DNA of 53,259 nt from Candidatus Sulfotelmatobacter sp. (lineage in GTDB: Bacteria > Acidobacteriota > Terriglobia > Terriglobales > Acidobacteriaceae): positions 1 through 53,259 of the forward strand of contig JADGNQ010000025.1 of NCBI GenBank assembly GCA_017883385.1, written 5' to 3'. Below the pieces are notes generated by a model. The model worked only from the letters and a program-made list of their open reading frames with translations. It was not told the DNA's origin and did not search any database. Both the position numbers and the translations under genes were made by a program. Position 1 is the stretch's first letter; each line of letters starts with the position of its first letter. Of this stretch, positions 32,015 to 40,252 are shown one piece after another.

Positions 32015-33376
32015 TTACTTTGGCTGCGTGGGGCCGCTCTCGGCGGCCCGGGAGCGCTGGCGTTTGATTTCTTCCAGTCGCTCGCGAATGCGTTTTTCGA
32101 TGCCTTCATTCGTGGGCCGGTAATAGACGCGATCGCGAAGATTGTCGGGCAGGCATTGCATGTTCGCCACCTTGTCTTCGAGGTCGTGGGCGTATTGATA
32201 TCCCTGGCCGTAGCCCAGTCCCTTCATCAAACTGGTGGGAGCGTTGCGCAGGTGCAGCGGGACCGCGTCGGCCGCGGTCTGCTCGACATCCTGCCGTACG
32301 TCGCCGTAGGCCGTGTACAGGGCATTCGACTTGGGCGCGACCGAGAGATAAACGACGGCCTGAGCCAGCGCCAGATTACCTTCCGGCATGCCGATGAAGT
32401 CGACCGCATCGCGCGCCGCCATGCACAGAGAAAGCGCGTTCGGATCGGCCAGGCCAATGTCTTCCACGGCCATGCGCACGACACGGCGCGCAACGTAGAG
32501 TGGATCCTCTCCCGCCTCGAGCATGCGGCCGAGCCAGTACAGCGCCGCATCGGGATCGCTGTTGCGCACCGACTTGTGCAGCGCGGAAATCAGGTTGTAG
32601 TGTTCTTCGCCGGACTTGTCGTAGAGCAGAATGCGCTTCTGCAGCGCATCGCGCACGATGTCGTCCGTGATCTCCCGCGCGCCCGCGGCGTTTTTCTGAG
32701 CCAGCCCGGCGGCCACTTCTAAAACGTTGTAAGCGCTGCGCGCGTCACCGCTGGTGTAGTTGGCGATTTTCTTGAACACGTCGTCGGATGCGATCAGATT
32801 CATTTCGCCAAGACCGTGCTCGTGGTCAGTCAGAGCCCGCCGGAGCAGAAGCACGATCTGTTCTTCGGTGAGCGGCTTCAGAACGTAGACGCGGCAACGC
32901 GAGAGCAGCGCCGAGTTGATCTCGAATGAAGGATTCTCGGTCGTGGCGCCGATCAACCGAATATTGCCTTTTTCCACGTGCGGCAGGAAAGCGTCCTGCT
33001 GGGCTTTGTTGAAGCGGTGAATCTCGTCGATGAAAACGATAGTCCGCGTGCCGTACTGGCGGGCGCGCTCGGCTTCGGCCATGACCTGCTTGATCTCTTT
33101 GATTCCGGCCAGCACGGCGGAGAATTCAATGAACTCCGCCCTCGTCATGTTCGCGATAATTTTCGCGAGCGTGGTCTTGCCCGTGCCCGGAGGCCCCCAG
33201 AAAATCAGCGAACCCGTGTCGTCGCGATCGACTTGCGTCCGCAAGGGCTTGCCCGGACCGATCAGGTGCTCCTGCCCGACGTAGTCCTCGAAGGTGCGCG
33301 GGCGCATACGATCGGCCAGCGGACGCGTCGTGTCGGCCGCGCTGCCGGCATTCGGGATGGGCTGGAAAAGGCTCAC
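32015..33376 (-). CDS. rarA: AAA+ ATPase of the RarA/MgsA (WRNIP1) family
   Basis: A 453-residue AAA+ protein that acts at stalled replication forks and the recombination machinery. It has Walker [15 protein letters not shown] and Walker [18 protein letters not shown], sensor 1 [13 protein letters not shown], and the clamp-loader-like domain [33 protein letters not shown], which identifies the RarA subgroup. The C-terminal tetramerisation part has [22 protein letters not shown]. The N-terminus [20 protein letters not shown] is complete. It is monocistronic, 84 bp beyond the phosphatase. Confidence 0.95.
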   Translation of the reverse strand: MSLFQPIPNAGSAADTTRPLADRMRPRTFEDYVGQEHLIGPGKPLRTQVDRDDTGSLIFWGPPGTGKTTLAKIIANMTRAEFIEFSAVLAGIKEIKQVMAEAERARQYGTRTIVFIDEIHRFNKAQQDAFLPHVEKGNIRLIGATTENPSFEINSALLSRCRVYVLKPLTEEQIVLLLRRALTDHEHGLGEMNLIASDDVFKKIANYTSGDARSAYNVLEVAAGLAQKNAAGAREITDDIVRDALQKRILLYDKSGEEHYNLISALHKSVRNSDPDAALYWLGRMLEAGEDPLYVARRVVRMAVEDIGLADPNALSLCMAARDAVDFIGMPEGNLALAQAVVYLSVAPKSNALYTAYGDVRQDVEQTAADAVPLHLRNAPTSLMKGLGYGQGYQYAHDLEDKVANMQCLPDNLRDRVYYRPTNEGIEKRIRERLEEIKRQRSRAAESGPTQPK

Positions 33377-33709
33377 GGAATCTCCAAGAGACGCAGGTTT
33401 CAGCTTAACTCATAGAGACGCCAAGACAAACTGGAGGCTCGATGAATGAGCAGGAGCGATCGCATCCGCGTAAGTCATTGAGCCTTCGTGCAAGTGATTG
33501 AAAATTCGTAGGACGGCCCTGCGGAGCCGTAGGGCCTGCGATTTTGCGCCGGACGGTGCTTTCTTGTCCCCGGTACCGATCGTCGCTGCTAGGCCCGTTT
33601 CCGGCTCAGGAAAGGGCATCGTGGGCGACAATCTGGAGCCGGGATACGCCTTGTAAAATCTCGATCGCACCCGACGTACAAAAACGAAATACAACTCTAT
33701 ATGTACAAG
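33377..33709. other. Intergenic region with a strong hairpin; no gene seen
   Basis: This 333-bp gap holds no convincing gene; the 94-residue minus frame inside it has no family features. It contains the near-perfect stem GGCCCT-G-CGG / CCG-T-AGGGCC (33515-33536), followed by ACGGTGCTTTCTTG. Near its right end there is an A+T-rich patch with TGTACA/GTACAA half-sites (33676-33710). The central 33500-33620 part reads like an acidobacterial intergenic repeat or small RNA, but I cannot confirm that without comparison. Confidence 0.4.
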
Positions 33710-34546
33710 TTATAACGCGACTTCCTTCGTCGCATCCACAAACTGCAATTCCGGCGCCGCCGGCAAGGCGCCAATCTCCTCCGCATAGCGATAGAACAGC
33801 CGCAAGCCCTCCAGACACCCGGCGTCGAGCTGGTAGTGAATATTCTGGGTCAGGTAGCTCCGCACATCGGCCTCACTCGTATCCAGGCGTGGTGCCCATT
33901 CGTGGGCGATCTGGTTAAGACTCGGAGGTTCCAGCCCATGATCGCGGGAGTTCTGAAATACCGCAGGCAGATCCAGCGACGGGGCAGCCTCCCGCAACGC
34001 GTCGCCGCGCACGGCCCAGAACGCAAACACAAACGGCTTGCCGGTATGACGGATCCATTCCTCCGCCAGGTCGAGCGTATGGTAGCGCTTGCGATCGATC
34101 TTCAAGGCTGGGTCGCCAATGAGCAAGCCGGCGTCGTGCTCGGCCAGCATCTGGTCGACGTCGGGCGACATTGCCGTGAACGTCCTTCCGCCGCCCAACC
34201 ATTTCTCGAAAATAACTTTCGTCAGCGCCACCGAGGTCATGGAAGAAGTATCCAGCGCGACGCTTTGAACCTTCTCGATCGGAACTTTGCTGACCAGCAG
34301 AATGGAGCGCACGGCCCGCCGCGACGCGATCGCTACTTCGGGCAGTACCAGCAATCCAGGGATTTCGGCATAGGCCGCCGCGGGAATGATGCCGATGTCA
34401 GCCGTCGCCTCCGCCAGTGCCCGGGCGCACGCCGAAGGCAGCGTGTACGAGATATCGAAGTCGCGTCCTGCCGTTCCGTGCTCAAAATCCCACATCAGGG
34501 GGGCAGTATTGAGGTAGGAAATGGCGGAAATTCGTAAACGTCGCAT
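33710..34546 (-). CDS. mqnA: Chorismate dehydratase (futalosine menaquinone pathway, MqnA)
   Basis: A 278-residue enzyme that dehydrates chorismate to 3-enolpyruvylbenzoate, the first step of the futalosine route to menaquinone. It has the periplasmic-binding-protein-like fold. RLRISAISYLNTAPLMW at the start, TLPSACARALAEATADIGII, SVALDTSSMTSVALTKVI and GDPALKI with the following DLAEEWIRHTGKPFVFAFW are all characteristic. The start at 34546 is set by the conserved N-terminus; the frame stays open far upstream through the divergent dprA gene and that extension is rejected. A mqnD-type gene lies at 40253. Confidence 0.92.
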   Translation of the reverse strand: MRRLRISAISYLNTAPLMWDFEHGTAGRDFDISYTLPSACARALAEATADIGIIPAAAYAEIPGLLVLPEVAIASRRAVRSILLVSKVPIEKVQSVALDTSSMTSVALTKVIFEKWLGGGRTFTAMSPDVDQMLAEHDAGLLIGDPALKIDRKRYHTLDLAEEWIRHTGKPFVFAFWAVRGDALREAAPSLDLPAVFQNSRDHGLEPPSLNQIAHEWAPRLDTSEADVRSYLTQNIHYQLDAGCLEGLRLFYRYAEEIGALPAAPELQFVDATKEVAL

Positions 34547-34630
34547 TTTCCACAATATTAACAAACCCATTGTGACGCATGACCTTGACGCGGCTGAGCG
34601 CGGGTAATTACAGTCCGCTCGGAGTTGCCT

Positions 34631-35791
34631 GTGTCGAATGCCGCCGTATCTCCGGCCGCCACGCCTCTTCTGGAGTGGCTGGCTATCTCGCTGACCCCCG
34701 GCCTGGGGCCCACGAAGGCCAGAAGACTGGTGGAACACTTCGGGACGCCCGAAGCGGTTTTCCGCGCCTCCCTCACCGAACTGGAGAGCACCGGCATTCA
34801 AGCGGTTTCTGCCCAGTCGCTGGCCACAGGCAAGTCTGCTGAATTGGCCCGAGAAGAAATTGCGACCGCCGCCGCGGCGGACGTGACCATGCTGTCGATG
34901 GACGATCCCTCGTATCCGCCGCGCCTGAAGGAAATCTACGATCCGCCGCTGATTCTTCGGGTTCGCGGCAATCCCGAGGTGCTGACCAAGCCGGGCATCG
35001 CCATGGTGGGAACGCGCCATCCAACGCCATATGGTTCCGGAATGGCTGAGCGGTTGGCTTGCGACCTCGCCGCCCAGGGGTTGGTCATTATTAGTGGCAT
35101 GGCGCGGGGCGTCGACACCGCCAGCCATCGTGGCGCAATCTCGGCAAAAGGCAAGACCGTCGCGGTGTTTGGCACGGGCGTCGACGTCATCTATCCAAAA
35201 GAAAACTCCCGATTGGCGGAACAGATTTTGGCGCTGGGCGGCGCGCTGATCTCAGAATTTCCCCTGGGAACGTTTGCCGCTCCGCAGAACTTCCCGATCC
35301 GCAACCGCATCATCAGCGGAATGTCCGCGGGTGTACTCGTCGTCGAGTCCGCAGAGTATTCCGGCACACGCATCACCGCCCGGTGCGCGCTCGAGCAGAA
35401 TCGCGACGTTTTCGCCGTGCCCGGCAACGTCACGAACAAGAACTCCTGGGGACCGAACACACTCATCAAACAGGGCGCCAAGCTGGTCGCGACCTGGGAA
35501 GACGTGTGGGAAGATCTCCCAACCGAAGTACGACTTGCATTGACTCCGCCCGCCTCCCCTGAATCCCAAGGCGCCTCGTCCGCATCTCTACTCCCGGACG
35601 AAGGGCTCCCTCCTCACGAAAAGCGAATCCTGAGCCTGCTGAAAGCCGACGAAGCCACGCACATCGACGAAATCGTCGAGCGCCTGGAAAACGACCTGTC
35701 ATCTTCCGAAATCTTTGCCGCGCTGTTCGAACTGGAACTGGCCGGCAAAGTCAGGCAAATGCCGGGGAAGAATTTTGTAAAGAGCTTTTAG
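34631..35791 (+). CDS. dprA: DNA processing protein DprA (Smf)
   Basis: About 386 residues. DprA loads RecA on incoming single-stranded DNA in natural transformation. The order is an N-terminal helix-hairpin-helix/SAM-like region (LTPGLGPTKARRLVEHFG), then the Rossmann core with VGTRHPTPYGSGMAERLA, ISGMARGVDTASHRGAI, AVFGTGVDVIYPKENSRLA, PIRNRIISGMS and VVESAEYSGTRITARCAL. A C-terminal winged-helix DML1-like domain follows (about 320-386). GTG 34631 is preferred because CGGAG precedes it at good spacing; TTG 34625 is in frame. It is divergent from mqnA and followed by the inverted-repeat cassette. Confidence 0.94.
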   Translation: MSNAAVSPAATPLLEWLAISLTPGLGPTKARRLVEHFGTPEAVFRASLTELESTGIQAVSAQSLATGKSAELAREEIATAAAADVTMLSMDDPSYPPRLKEIYDPPLILRVRGNPEVLTKPGIAMVGTRHPTPYGSGMAERLACDLAAQGLVIISGMARGVDTASHRGAISAKGKTVAVFGTGVDVIYPKENSRLAEQILALGGALISEFPLGTFAAPQNFPIRNRIISGMSAGVLVVESAEYSGTRITARCALEQNRDVFAVPGNVTNKNSWGPNTLIKQGAKLVATWEDVWEDLPTEVRLALTPPASPESQGASSASLLPDEGLPPHEKRILSLLKADEATHIDEIVERLENDLSSSEIFAALFELELAGKVRQMPGKNFVKSF

Positions 35792-35796
35792 CAGTG

Positions 35797-35822
35797 AGCT
35801 GTCAGCTATCAGCCGTCAGCTT
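35797..35822. repeat. Left inverted-repeat arm, GTCAGCT-type heptamers
   Basis: AGCTGTCAGCTATCAGC (35797-35813) is the exact reverse complement of 36199-36215. It is built of 7-bp units (GTCAGCT, ATCAGCC, GTCAGCT) and begins 5 bp after the dprA stop. With its partner it encloses the four-helix-bundle gene. Confidence 0.95.
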
Positions 35823-35843
35823 GTTTGTCGTGAAGGAGGCCGT

Positions 35844-36203
35844 GTGCAGGACTTCAGGAATCTTAAGGTTTGGGGGAAGGCTCACGCCCTGACGCTGGAA
35901 ATCTATAGATGTAGTAAGACGTTTCCGCGGGACGAAATGTACGGGTTGACCAGTCAGATGAGGAGAGCCTCGGTGTCGGTCGGTGCCAACATCGCTGAGG
36001 GAGCGTGCAGACGAGGGAACGTAGATTTTGCGCGTTTTCTGCAGATCGCTGTGGGTTCGGCCAGTGAACTGGAGTATCACTTGCTGCTTGCGCGTGACCT
36101 GGAACTGCTGAAAGTCTCCGATTATCAGCGACTTTCGGACGAGGCGGTGGAGGTCAAACGGATGCTCGCATCGCTCATGCAAAAGCTGAGAGCTGAGAGC
36201 TGA
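35844..36203 (+). CDS. Four-helix-bundle protein (23S rRNA intervening-sequence / S23 family)
   Basis: A 119-residue protein of the S23/IVP (four helix bundle, DUF1064-like avd relatives) family. Helix starts are visible at FRNLKVWGKAHALTLEIYR and DEMYGLTSQMRRASVSVGAN, then the signature IAEGACRRGNVDFARFLQIA and a last helix YQRLSDEAVEVKRMLASLMQ. Homologues are encoded inside intervening sequences of 23S rRNA in Leptospira and others, and the related Avd protein works in diversity-generating retroelements. No reverse transcriptase is in this window. GTG 35844 is the start; the TGA stop is supplied by the right heptamer arm. The molecular role is unknown; RNA binding is likely from the family. 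Confidence 0.9.
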   Translation: MQDFRNLKVWGKAHALTLEIYRCSKTFPRDEMYGLTSQMRRASVSVGANIAEGACRRGNVDFARFLQIAVGSASELEYHLLLARDLELLKVSDYQRLSDEAVEVKRMLASLMQKLRAES

Positions 36204-36216
36204 TAGCTGACAGCTT
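36183..36216. repeat. Right inverted-repeat arm, GAGAGCT/GACAGCT heptamers
   Basis: Four heptamers (GAGAGCT, GAGAGCT, GATAGCT, GACAGCT) run from 36183 to 36216. Positions 36199-36215 are the exact reverse complement of 35797-35813. The array encodes the last residues (RAES) and the TGA stop of the four-helix-bundle gene. A transcript would fold into a stem with the gene in the loop. Confidence 0.95.
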
Positions 36217-36291
36217 CCGTCCCGGTAACTTGTTGCTTTCCGCCCATTCGTGCTAGCTTCGAAAACGGAGTCCAGGAAAATTGAGGACACA

Positions 36292-38784
36292 TTGTCAAAC
36301 GGTTTAGTCATTGTCGAATCGCCAGCGAAGGCGAAGACCATCCAGAAATATCTGGGAAAGGGCTTCACCGTTGAGGCTTCGCTCGGCCACGTGAAGGATC
36401 TGCCCAAGAGCACTCTGGGTGTGGATACGACGAACGGCTTCGAAACAGATTACGTCGTGATCCCCGGCAAAGAGAAGGTTGTGGCCAAGCTGAAAAAGCT
36501 GGCGGCCTCGGCGGATTTTATCTTTCTGGCGCCTGACCCGGACCGCGAGGGCGAGGCGATTGCCGCCCATCTGGCATTTGAACTTGCCGAACCCGGGGGG
36601 AAAAAGAAAAAGGCCAAGAAAGCGAAGAAGGGCGAACCGGAAGCCCCTCCGCGAATTCAGCGCGTCACCTTCAACGAAATCACCAAGCGCGCGGTGCAAG
36701 CGGCCTTCGAGCATCCGCGGGCGATCGACCAGAATCTGGTGGACGCGCAGCAAGCCCGCCGTGTGCTCGACCGGCTCGTGGGATATCAGGTTTCTCCGCT
36801 CCTGTGGGATAAAGTCCGCCGCGGTATTTCGGCTGGGCGCGTGCAAACCGTCGCTCTGCGGCTGATTGTCGAACGCGAACGCGAGATCAAGGCGTTCGAG
36901 AAAAAAGAATACTGGACGATTGACGCAAACCTGTCGGGCAGCAAGCCGCCAGCGTTCGACGCGCGCTTCCTCGGCAAGGGCGAAGAAAAGATTGAAGTCA
37001 CCAACGGTGAGGATGCGGAGAAGATCCGCGCCGCTCTCGAAAAGGCTGACTGGGTCGTAAGGTCGGTCGACAACAAAGAGCGCCGCCGCAACGCCGCGCC
37101 TCCTTTCACGACGAGCAAGCTCCAGCAGGATTCCTCGCGCAAGCTGCGTTTCAGCGTGAAGCGCACCATGATGATCGCGCAGCGCCTGTATGAAGGTGTG
37201 GAGCTGGGCGAAGAGGGATCGGTCGGCCTCATCACCTACATGCGTACGGATTCGACCCGGGTCGCGCCTGAAGCGATCCAGGAAGTTCGCGAGTACGTGG
37301 GCAAGGAATATGGTCCGCAGTACCTCCCCGAGCAGCCCAATACATTTAAAGAGAAGAAGGAAGCGCAAGGGGCGCACGAGGCGATTCGTCCAACTTCCGC
37401 CATGCGCCATCCCGACCAGGTCAAGCAGTACTTAAAGGAAGATGAGTTCAAAGTCTACAAGCTGATCTGGCAGCGTTTTGTCGCATCGCAGATCAATCCC
37501 GCGGTCTTCGATCAGACCACCGTCGACATCGACGCCAAAAATGGCAACGACGTTTTCTGGTTCCGCGTCACCGGTTCGGTGCTCAAGTTTGACGGATTCC
37601 TCCGAGTCTACGAAGAGTCGAAGGAAGGCAAGGACGAGGAAGACGAGGAACTGAAGCACAAGTTGCCCGCGCTCGAAGCCGGGGAGAAGCTCTCGCTCAA
37701 GGAACTGAAGCCGGAGCAGCACTTTACCGAGCCTCCGCCGCGCTTCAATGAAGCTTCGCTGGTCAAGGAACTGGAAGAACGTGGCATCGGCCGGCCATCG
37801 ACCTATGCGGCGATTCTCACCACGATTCAAGAGCGCCAGTACGTGCAGAAGATCGGGGGCAAATTCACGCCCACCGAGATTGGTCTGGTCGTTACCGACC
37901 TGTTGGTCGAGAACTTCCGCGACATCTTCGATTTGCAATACACCGCGCGTCTCGAAGAAGAACTTGACGAGATCGAAGAAGGCAAACAAAAGTGGCAGGA
38001 CGCTCTGGGCGACTTCTACAAAAAGTTCCAGAAAGATCTCAAATATGCCGAAAAGCATATGGAGAACATCAAGCGGATGGAGAAGCCCACGGACGAGAAG
38101 TGCGAACTCTGTGGCGCTCCGCTGGTGATCAAGTGGGGCAAGCACGGGTCCTTCTACGCCTGCAGTACCTACGAAAAAGACGATCCCAACACCTGCAAGT
38201 TCACCAAAGAGAATCCCATCAATCTGCCCGACCTCGACTCCGCCGACATTCAGGAGACTACGCAGGAGGAATACTGCGAGAACTGCGGCCGGGTGATGGT
38301 GCTCAAGCGCGGGCGGTTCGGCCAGTTCATGGCGTGCACGGGATATCCGGATTGCAAGACCACGCGGCGTCTCGACCAGGGCAAGAAAGTTCCGGACATT
38401 CCGCTCGACGAGCTTTGCCCGAAGTGCGGGCGCAACATGATGATTCGCCACGGGCGTTTCGGCGAGTTCACCGCCTGCAGCGGATATCCCGAGTGCAAGT
38501 ACGTGAAGCAGAATTTCATCGGCGTGAAGTGTCCCGAGTGTAAAGACGGCGAACTGGTCGAAAAGCGCGCCCGCAAAGGGAATACGTTCTACGGTTGCGG
38601 AAATTATCCCAACTGCAAGTTCACTTCAGCGCACAAACCGATCCCCGAGAAGTGCCCGAGTTGTGGCAGCGAGTATCTGGTCGAGAAAAATCTGAAGGCC
38701 GGACCGGTGATCGCGTGCCCCAACAAAGAGTGCGATTTCGAGCGGGCGGTGCCGCCGCCGGAAGCAGCGGCTACGACCGCGTAA
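36292..38784 (+). CDS. topA: DNA topoisomerase I
   Basis: About 830 residues, type IA topoisomerase that relaxes negative supercoils. The Toprim domain begins LVIVESPAKAKTI and contains APDPDREGEAIAAHL. The core has QQARRVLDRLVGYQ and SAGRVQTVALRLIVERE. The active-site Tyr is in GLITYMRTDSTR (about Tyr316). The C-terminus carries five zinc-ribbon units (CELCGAPL, CENCGRVMV, CPKCGRNMM, CPECKDGEL, CPSCGSEYL), one or two more than E. coli has. TTG 36292 has GAGG just upstream. A Lys-rich insert (GKKKKAKKAKKGE, about residues 104-116) lies in the Toprim region. It follows the heptamer cassette, 76 bp from its right arm. Confidence 0.95.
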   Translation: MSNGLVIVESPAKAKTIQKYLGKGFTVEASLGHVKDLPKSTLGVDTTNGFETDYVVIPGKEKVVAKLKKLAASADFIFLAPDPDREGEAIAAHLAFELAEPGGKKKKAKKAKKGEPEAPPRIQRVTFNEITKRAVQAAFEHPRAIDQNLVDAQQARRVLDRLVGYQVSPLLWDKVRRGISAGRVQTVALRLIVEREREIKAFEKKEYWTIDANLSGSKPPAFDARFLGKGEEKIEVTNGEDAEKIRAALEKADWVVRSVDNKERRRNAAPPFTTSKLQQDSSRKLRFSVKRTMMIAQRLYEGVELGEEGSVGLITYMRTDSTRVAPEAIQEVREYVGKEYGPQYLPEQPNTFKEKKEAQGAHEAIRPTSAMRHPDQVKQYLKEDEFKVYKLIWQRFVASQINPAVFDQTTVDIDAKNGNDVFWFRVTGSVLKFDGFLRVYEESKEGKDEEDEELKHKLPALEAGEKLSLKELKPEQHFTEPPPRFNEASLVKELEERGIGRPSTYAAILTTIQERQYVQKIGGKFTPTEIGLVVTDLLVENFRDIFDLQYTARLEEELDEIEEGKQKWQDALGDFYKKFQKDLKYAEKHMENIKRMEKPTDEKCELCGAPLVIKWGKHGSFYACSTYEKDDPNTCKFTKENPINLPDLDSADIQETTQEEYCENCGRVMVLKRGRFGQFMACTGYPDCKTTRRLDQGKKVPDIPLDELCPKCGRNMMIRHGRFGEFTACSGYPECKYVKQNFIGVKCPECKDGELVEKRARKGNTFYGCGNYPNCKFTSAHKPIPEKCPSCGSEYLVEKNLKAGPVIACPNKECDFERAVPPPEAAATTA

Positions 38785-38873
38785 ACCGAAGATGATGTAG
38801 TCTAGCCATCGGGACCCGTGACGACGGCGTCGATCAGAATCCCATTCTTCTCTAAATCCCAGGAGAGACATCC

Positions 38874-39335
38874 ATGTCTAAGAAACCCACTACTGCTGAT
38901 GCCCACTTAATTCTGCAACTGTACGATCTGCGCCGCGAGGCGGAAATGCGTAAGGCCCGCAACTGGTGGGTCACAGAATTCTTTCCCCAGAGTGCCGACG
39001 AGTTTCTGAAAATCGCTTCTGCCATGGGCACGCAGGAGAACGACTGGTTGCGACAGGTGGGTGGCTATTGGAGCCTGGCCGCTTCGTTCGTGCTGCAGGG
39101 CGTGTTGAACGAAGACTTGTTTCTGCAACCAGCCTTCAGCGGCGAGATGTTTCTCATCTTCGCGAAGATCCATCCTTTCCTGAAGGAACTGCGCGAGAAG
39201 ATCGGCGATCCTGAAATGTTCAAGAACATCGAGAAAGCCATCACCCATACGAAATGGGGACGCGACCGCCTGCAGTTCGTGCTCAAGCGCGTGGAGACGA
39301 TGCGCCAGAAGAGGGCCGAGCGCAAGACGAGCTAG
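38874..39335 (+). CDS. Hypothetical protein, 153 aa
   Basis: A 153-residue soluble, mostly helical protein. Notable stretches are LILQLYDLRREAEMRKARNW, FFPQSADEFLKIASAMGTQE and WSLAASFVLQGVLNEDLFL. LREKIGDPEMFKNIEKAI and a basic C-terminus (RQKRAERKTS) follow. Trp and Phe are plentiful, so it may bind a membrane edge or a protein partner. I recognise no family; it looks like a conserved acidobacterial protein. CAGGAGAGACATCC precedes ATG 38874. The start is 89 bp after topA. Confidence 0.72.
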   Translation: MSKKPTTADAHLILQLYDLRREAEMRKARNWWVTEFFPQSADEFLKIASAMGTQENDWLRQVGGYWSLAASFVLQGVLNEDLFLQPAFSGEMFLIFAKIHPFLKELREKIGDPEMFKNIEKAITHTKWGRDRLQFVLKRVETMRQKRAERKTS

Positions 39336-39442
39336 GCTCATTTCTCCGGCCATCGGCGCTCCGGATCGTTGCGGGGCTTATTCCACGGGCTGGAATCACG
39401 TCCCGAGCTGCACCGCATCTGTTATCCTAATCGGCTGTGCGG

Positions 39443-39610
39443 ATGATCTGGTGGTTTCTGATACTGGGTGTGAGCACGCTGGTTGTGGTGTGCGTGGCGA
39501 TCGCCTTGTATGTGCGCTTGCGGCGGCATCTGCAGAAGGCGCACGCTTCGCACGACGGAACCTTGAGTGAAGGGAAACCTGAGCGTGAGACGGACCGAAT
39601 CGGAGAGTGA
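39443..39610 (+). CDS. Short single-pass membrane protein (about 55 aa)
   Basis: A short frame from ATG 39443 (or GTG 39437) to TGA 39610, about 55 residues. It begins MIWWFLILGVSTLVVVCVAI, one clear membrane helix, continues LYVRLRRHLQKAHASH and ends in a charged tail (SEGKPERETDRIGE). The positive-after-membrane pattern and its position 31 bp before bioY make it likely real. Codon use looks coding. No family is recognised, and no good ribosome binding site is visible. Confidence 0.5.
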   Translation: MIWWFLILGVSTLVVVCVAIALYVRLRRHLQKAHASHDGTLSEGKPERETDRIGE

Positions 39611-39641
39611 CGTTCAGGTTCTGCAATTTGGAGGTACAGGT

Positions 39642-40232
39642 ATGACAAAGTTGGCGATTCAGACTCTAGGCACCCCGCAAGAACGGGCTCTTGAGGCGTC
39701 GCGCCAGGTCGCACTGGTCGTGGGCGCGAGCCTGGTGGTGGCGTTGTGCGCCCACATCACGATTCCATTGATGCCGCTCACGCCGGTTCCGCTTACCGTG
39801 CAGAACCTTGGTGTGTTGCTGGTTGGTTTGCTGCTCGGCAGCCGGCGTGGATTTGCGGCCCTCGTGCTGTACCTCGCGGAAGGCGCCGTAGGACTGCCGG
39901 TGTTCAGCCCCGGTCCCGGTGGAATCTTGCAATTGCTCGGCCCGACTGGCGGATTCCTTCTGGCCTATCCCTTCGTCGCTTTCCTCGCCGGATATATTGT
40001 TGAGCGCGGAGCGAAGTCCTTTGCGCGTGCGGCGGTAGCCGGTCTGCTGGCTGAAATATTGCTCTTTGCCGGTGGCTTGACCGGGCTATACCTGTACACG
40101 CACTCGCTGGCCAGGGCCGCCTATTTTGGCCTCTATTGGTTTATCGCCGCCGAAGTCATGAAGGTAATGTTCGCCGCCGCCATTGCCACGCGCTGGGGCC
40201 GGGGTGCCGTTAGAAGCACCGTCGAGCAGTAG
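39642..40232 (+). CDS. bioY: Biotin ECF transporter S component (BioY)
   Basis: A 196-residue inner-membrane substrate-capture protein for biotin. It has six membrane segments and the family motifs IPLMPLTPVPLTVQNLGVLL, LGSRRGFAALVLYLAEGAVGLPVF, and GPTGGFLLAYPFVAFLAGYI. BioY can work with the shared ECF ATPases and EcfT or sometimes alone; no ecfA or ecfT is in the window. The start at 39642 has GGAGGTACAGGT just upstream; the in-frame start at 39567 is rejected. No BirA-type operator is obvious. Confidence 0.93.
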   Translation: MTKLAIQTLGTPQERALEASRQVALVVGASLVVALCAHITIPLMPLTPVPLTVQNLGVLLVGLLLGSRRGFAALVLYLAEGAVGLPVFSPGPGGILQLLGPTGGFLLAYPFVAFLAGYIVERGAKSFARAAVAGLLAEILLFAGGLTGLYLYTHSLARAAYFGLYWFIAAEVMKVMFAAAIATRWGRGAVRSTVEQ

Positions 40233-40252
40233 GTTTTTGTGGAGTTCACCAG

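Noticed and set aside
33410..33694. 94-residue minus-strand gene
   Set aside because: It has no start signal or family features and covers the intergenic hairpin; more likely a repeat translation.
33710..35128. A longer 472-residue minus-strand protein including mqnA
   Set aside because: The extension runs through the divergent dprA gene and has no MqnA similarity; the conserved start is at 34546.
35844..36203. Diversity-generating retroelement accessory gene (avd)
   Set aside because: The protein is related, but no reverse transcriptase, template repeat or variable repeat is present in the window.
36304..37410. Minus-strand 368-residue frame
   Set aside because: It is antisense to topA and shows the typical composition of a GC-rich shadow frame.
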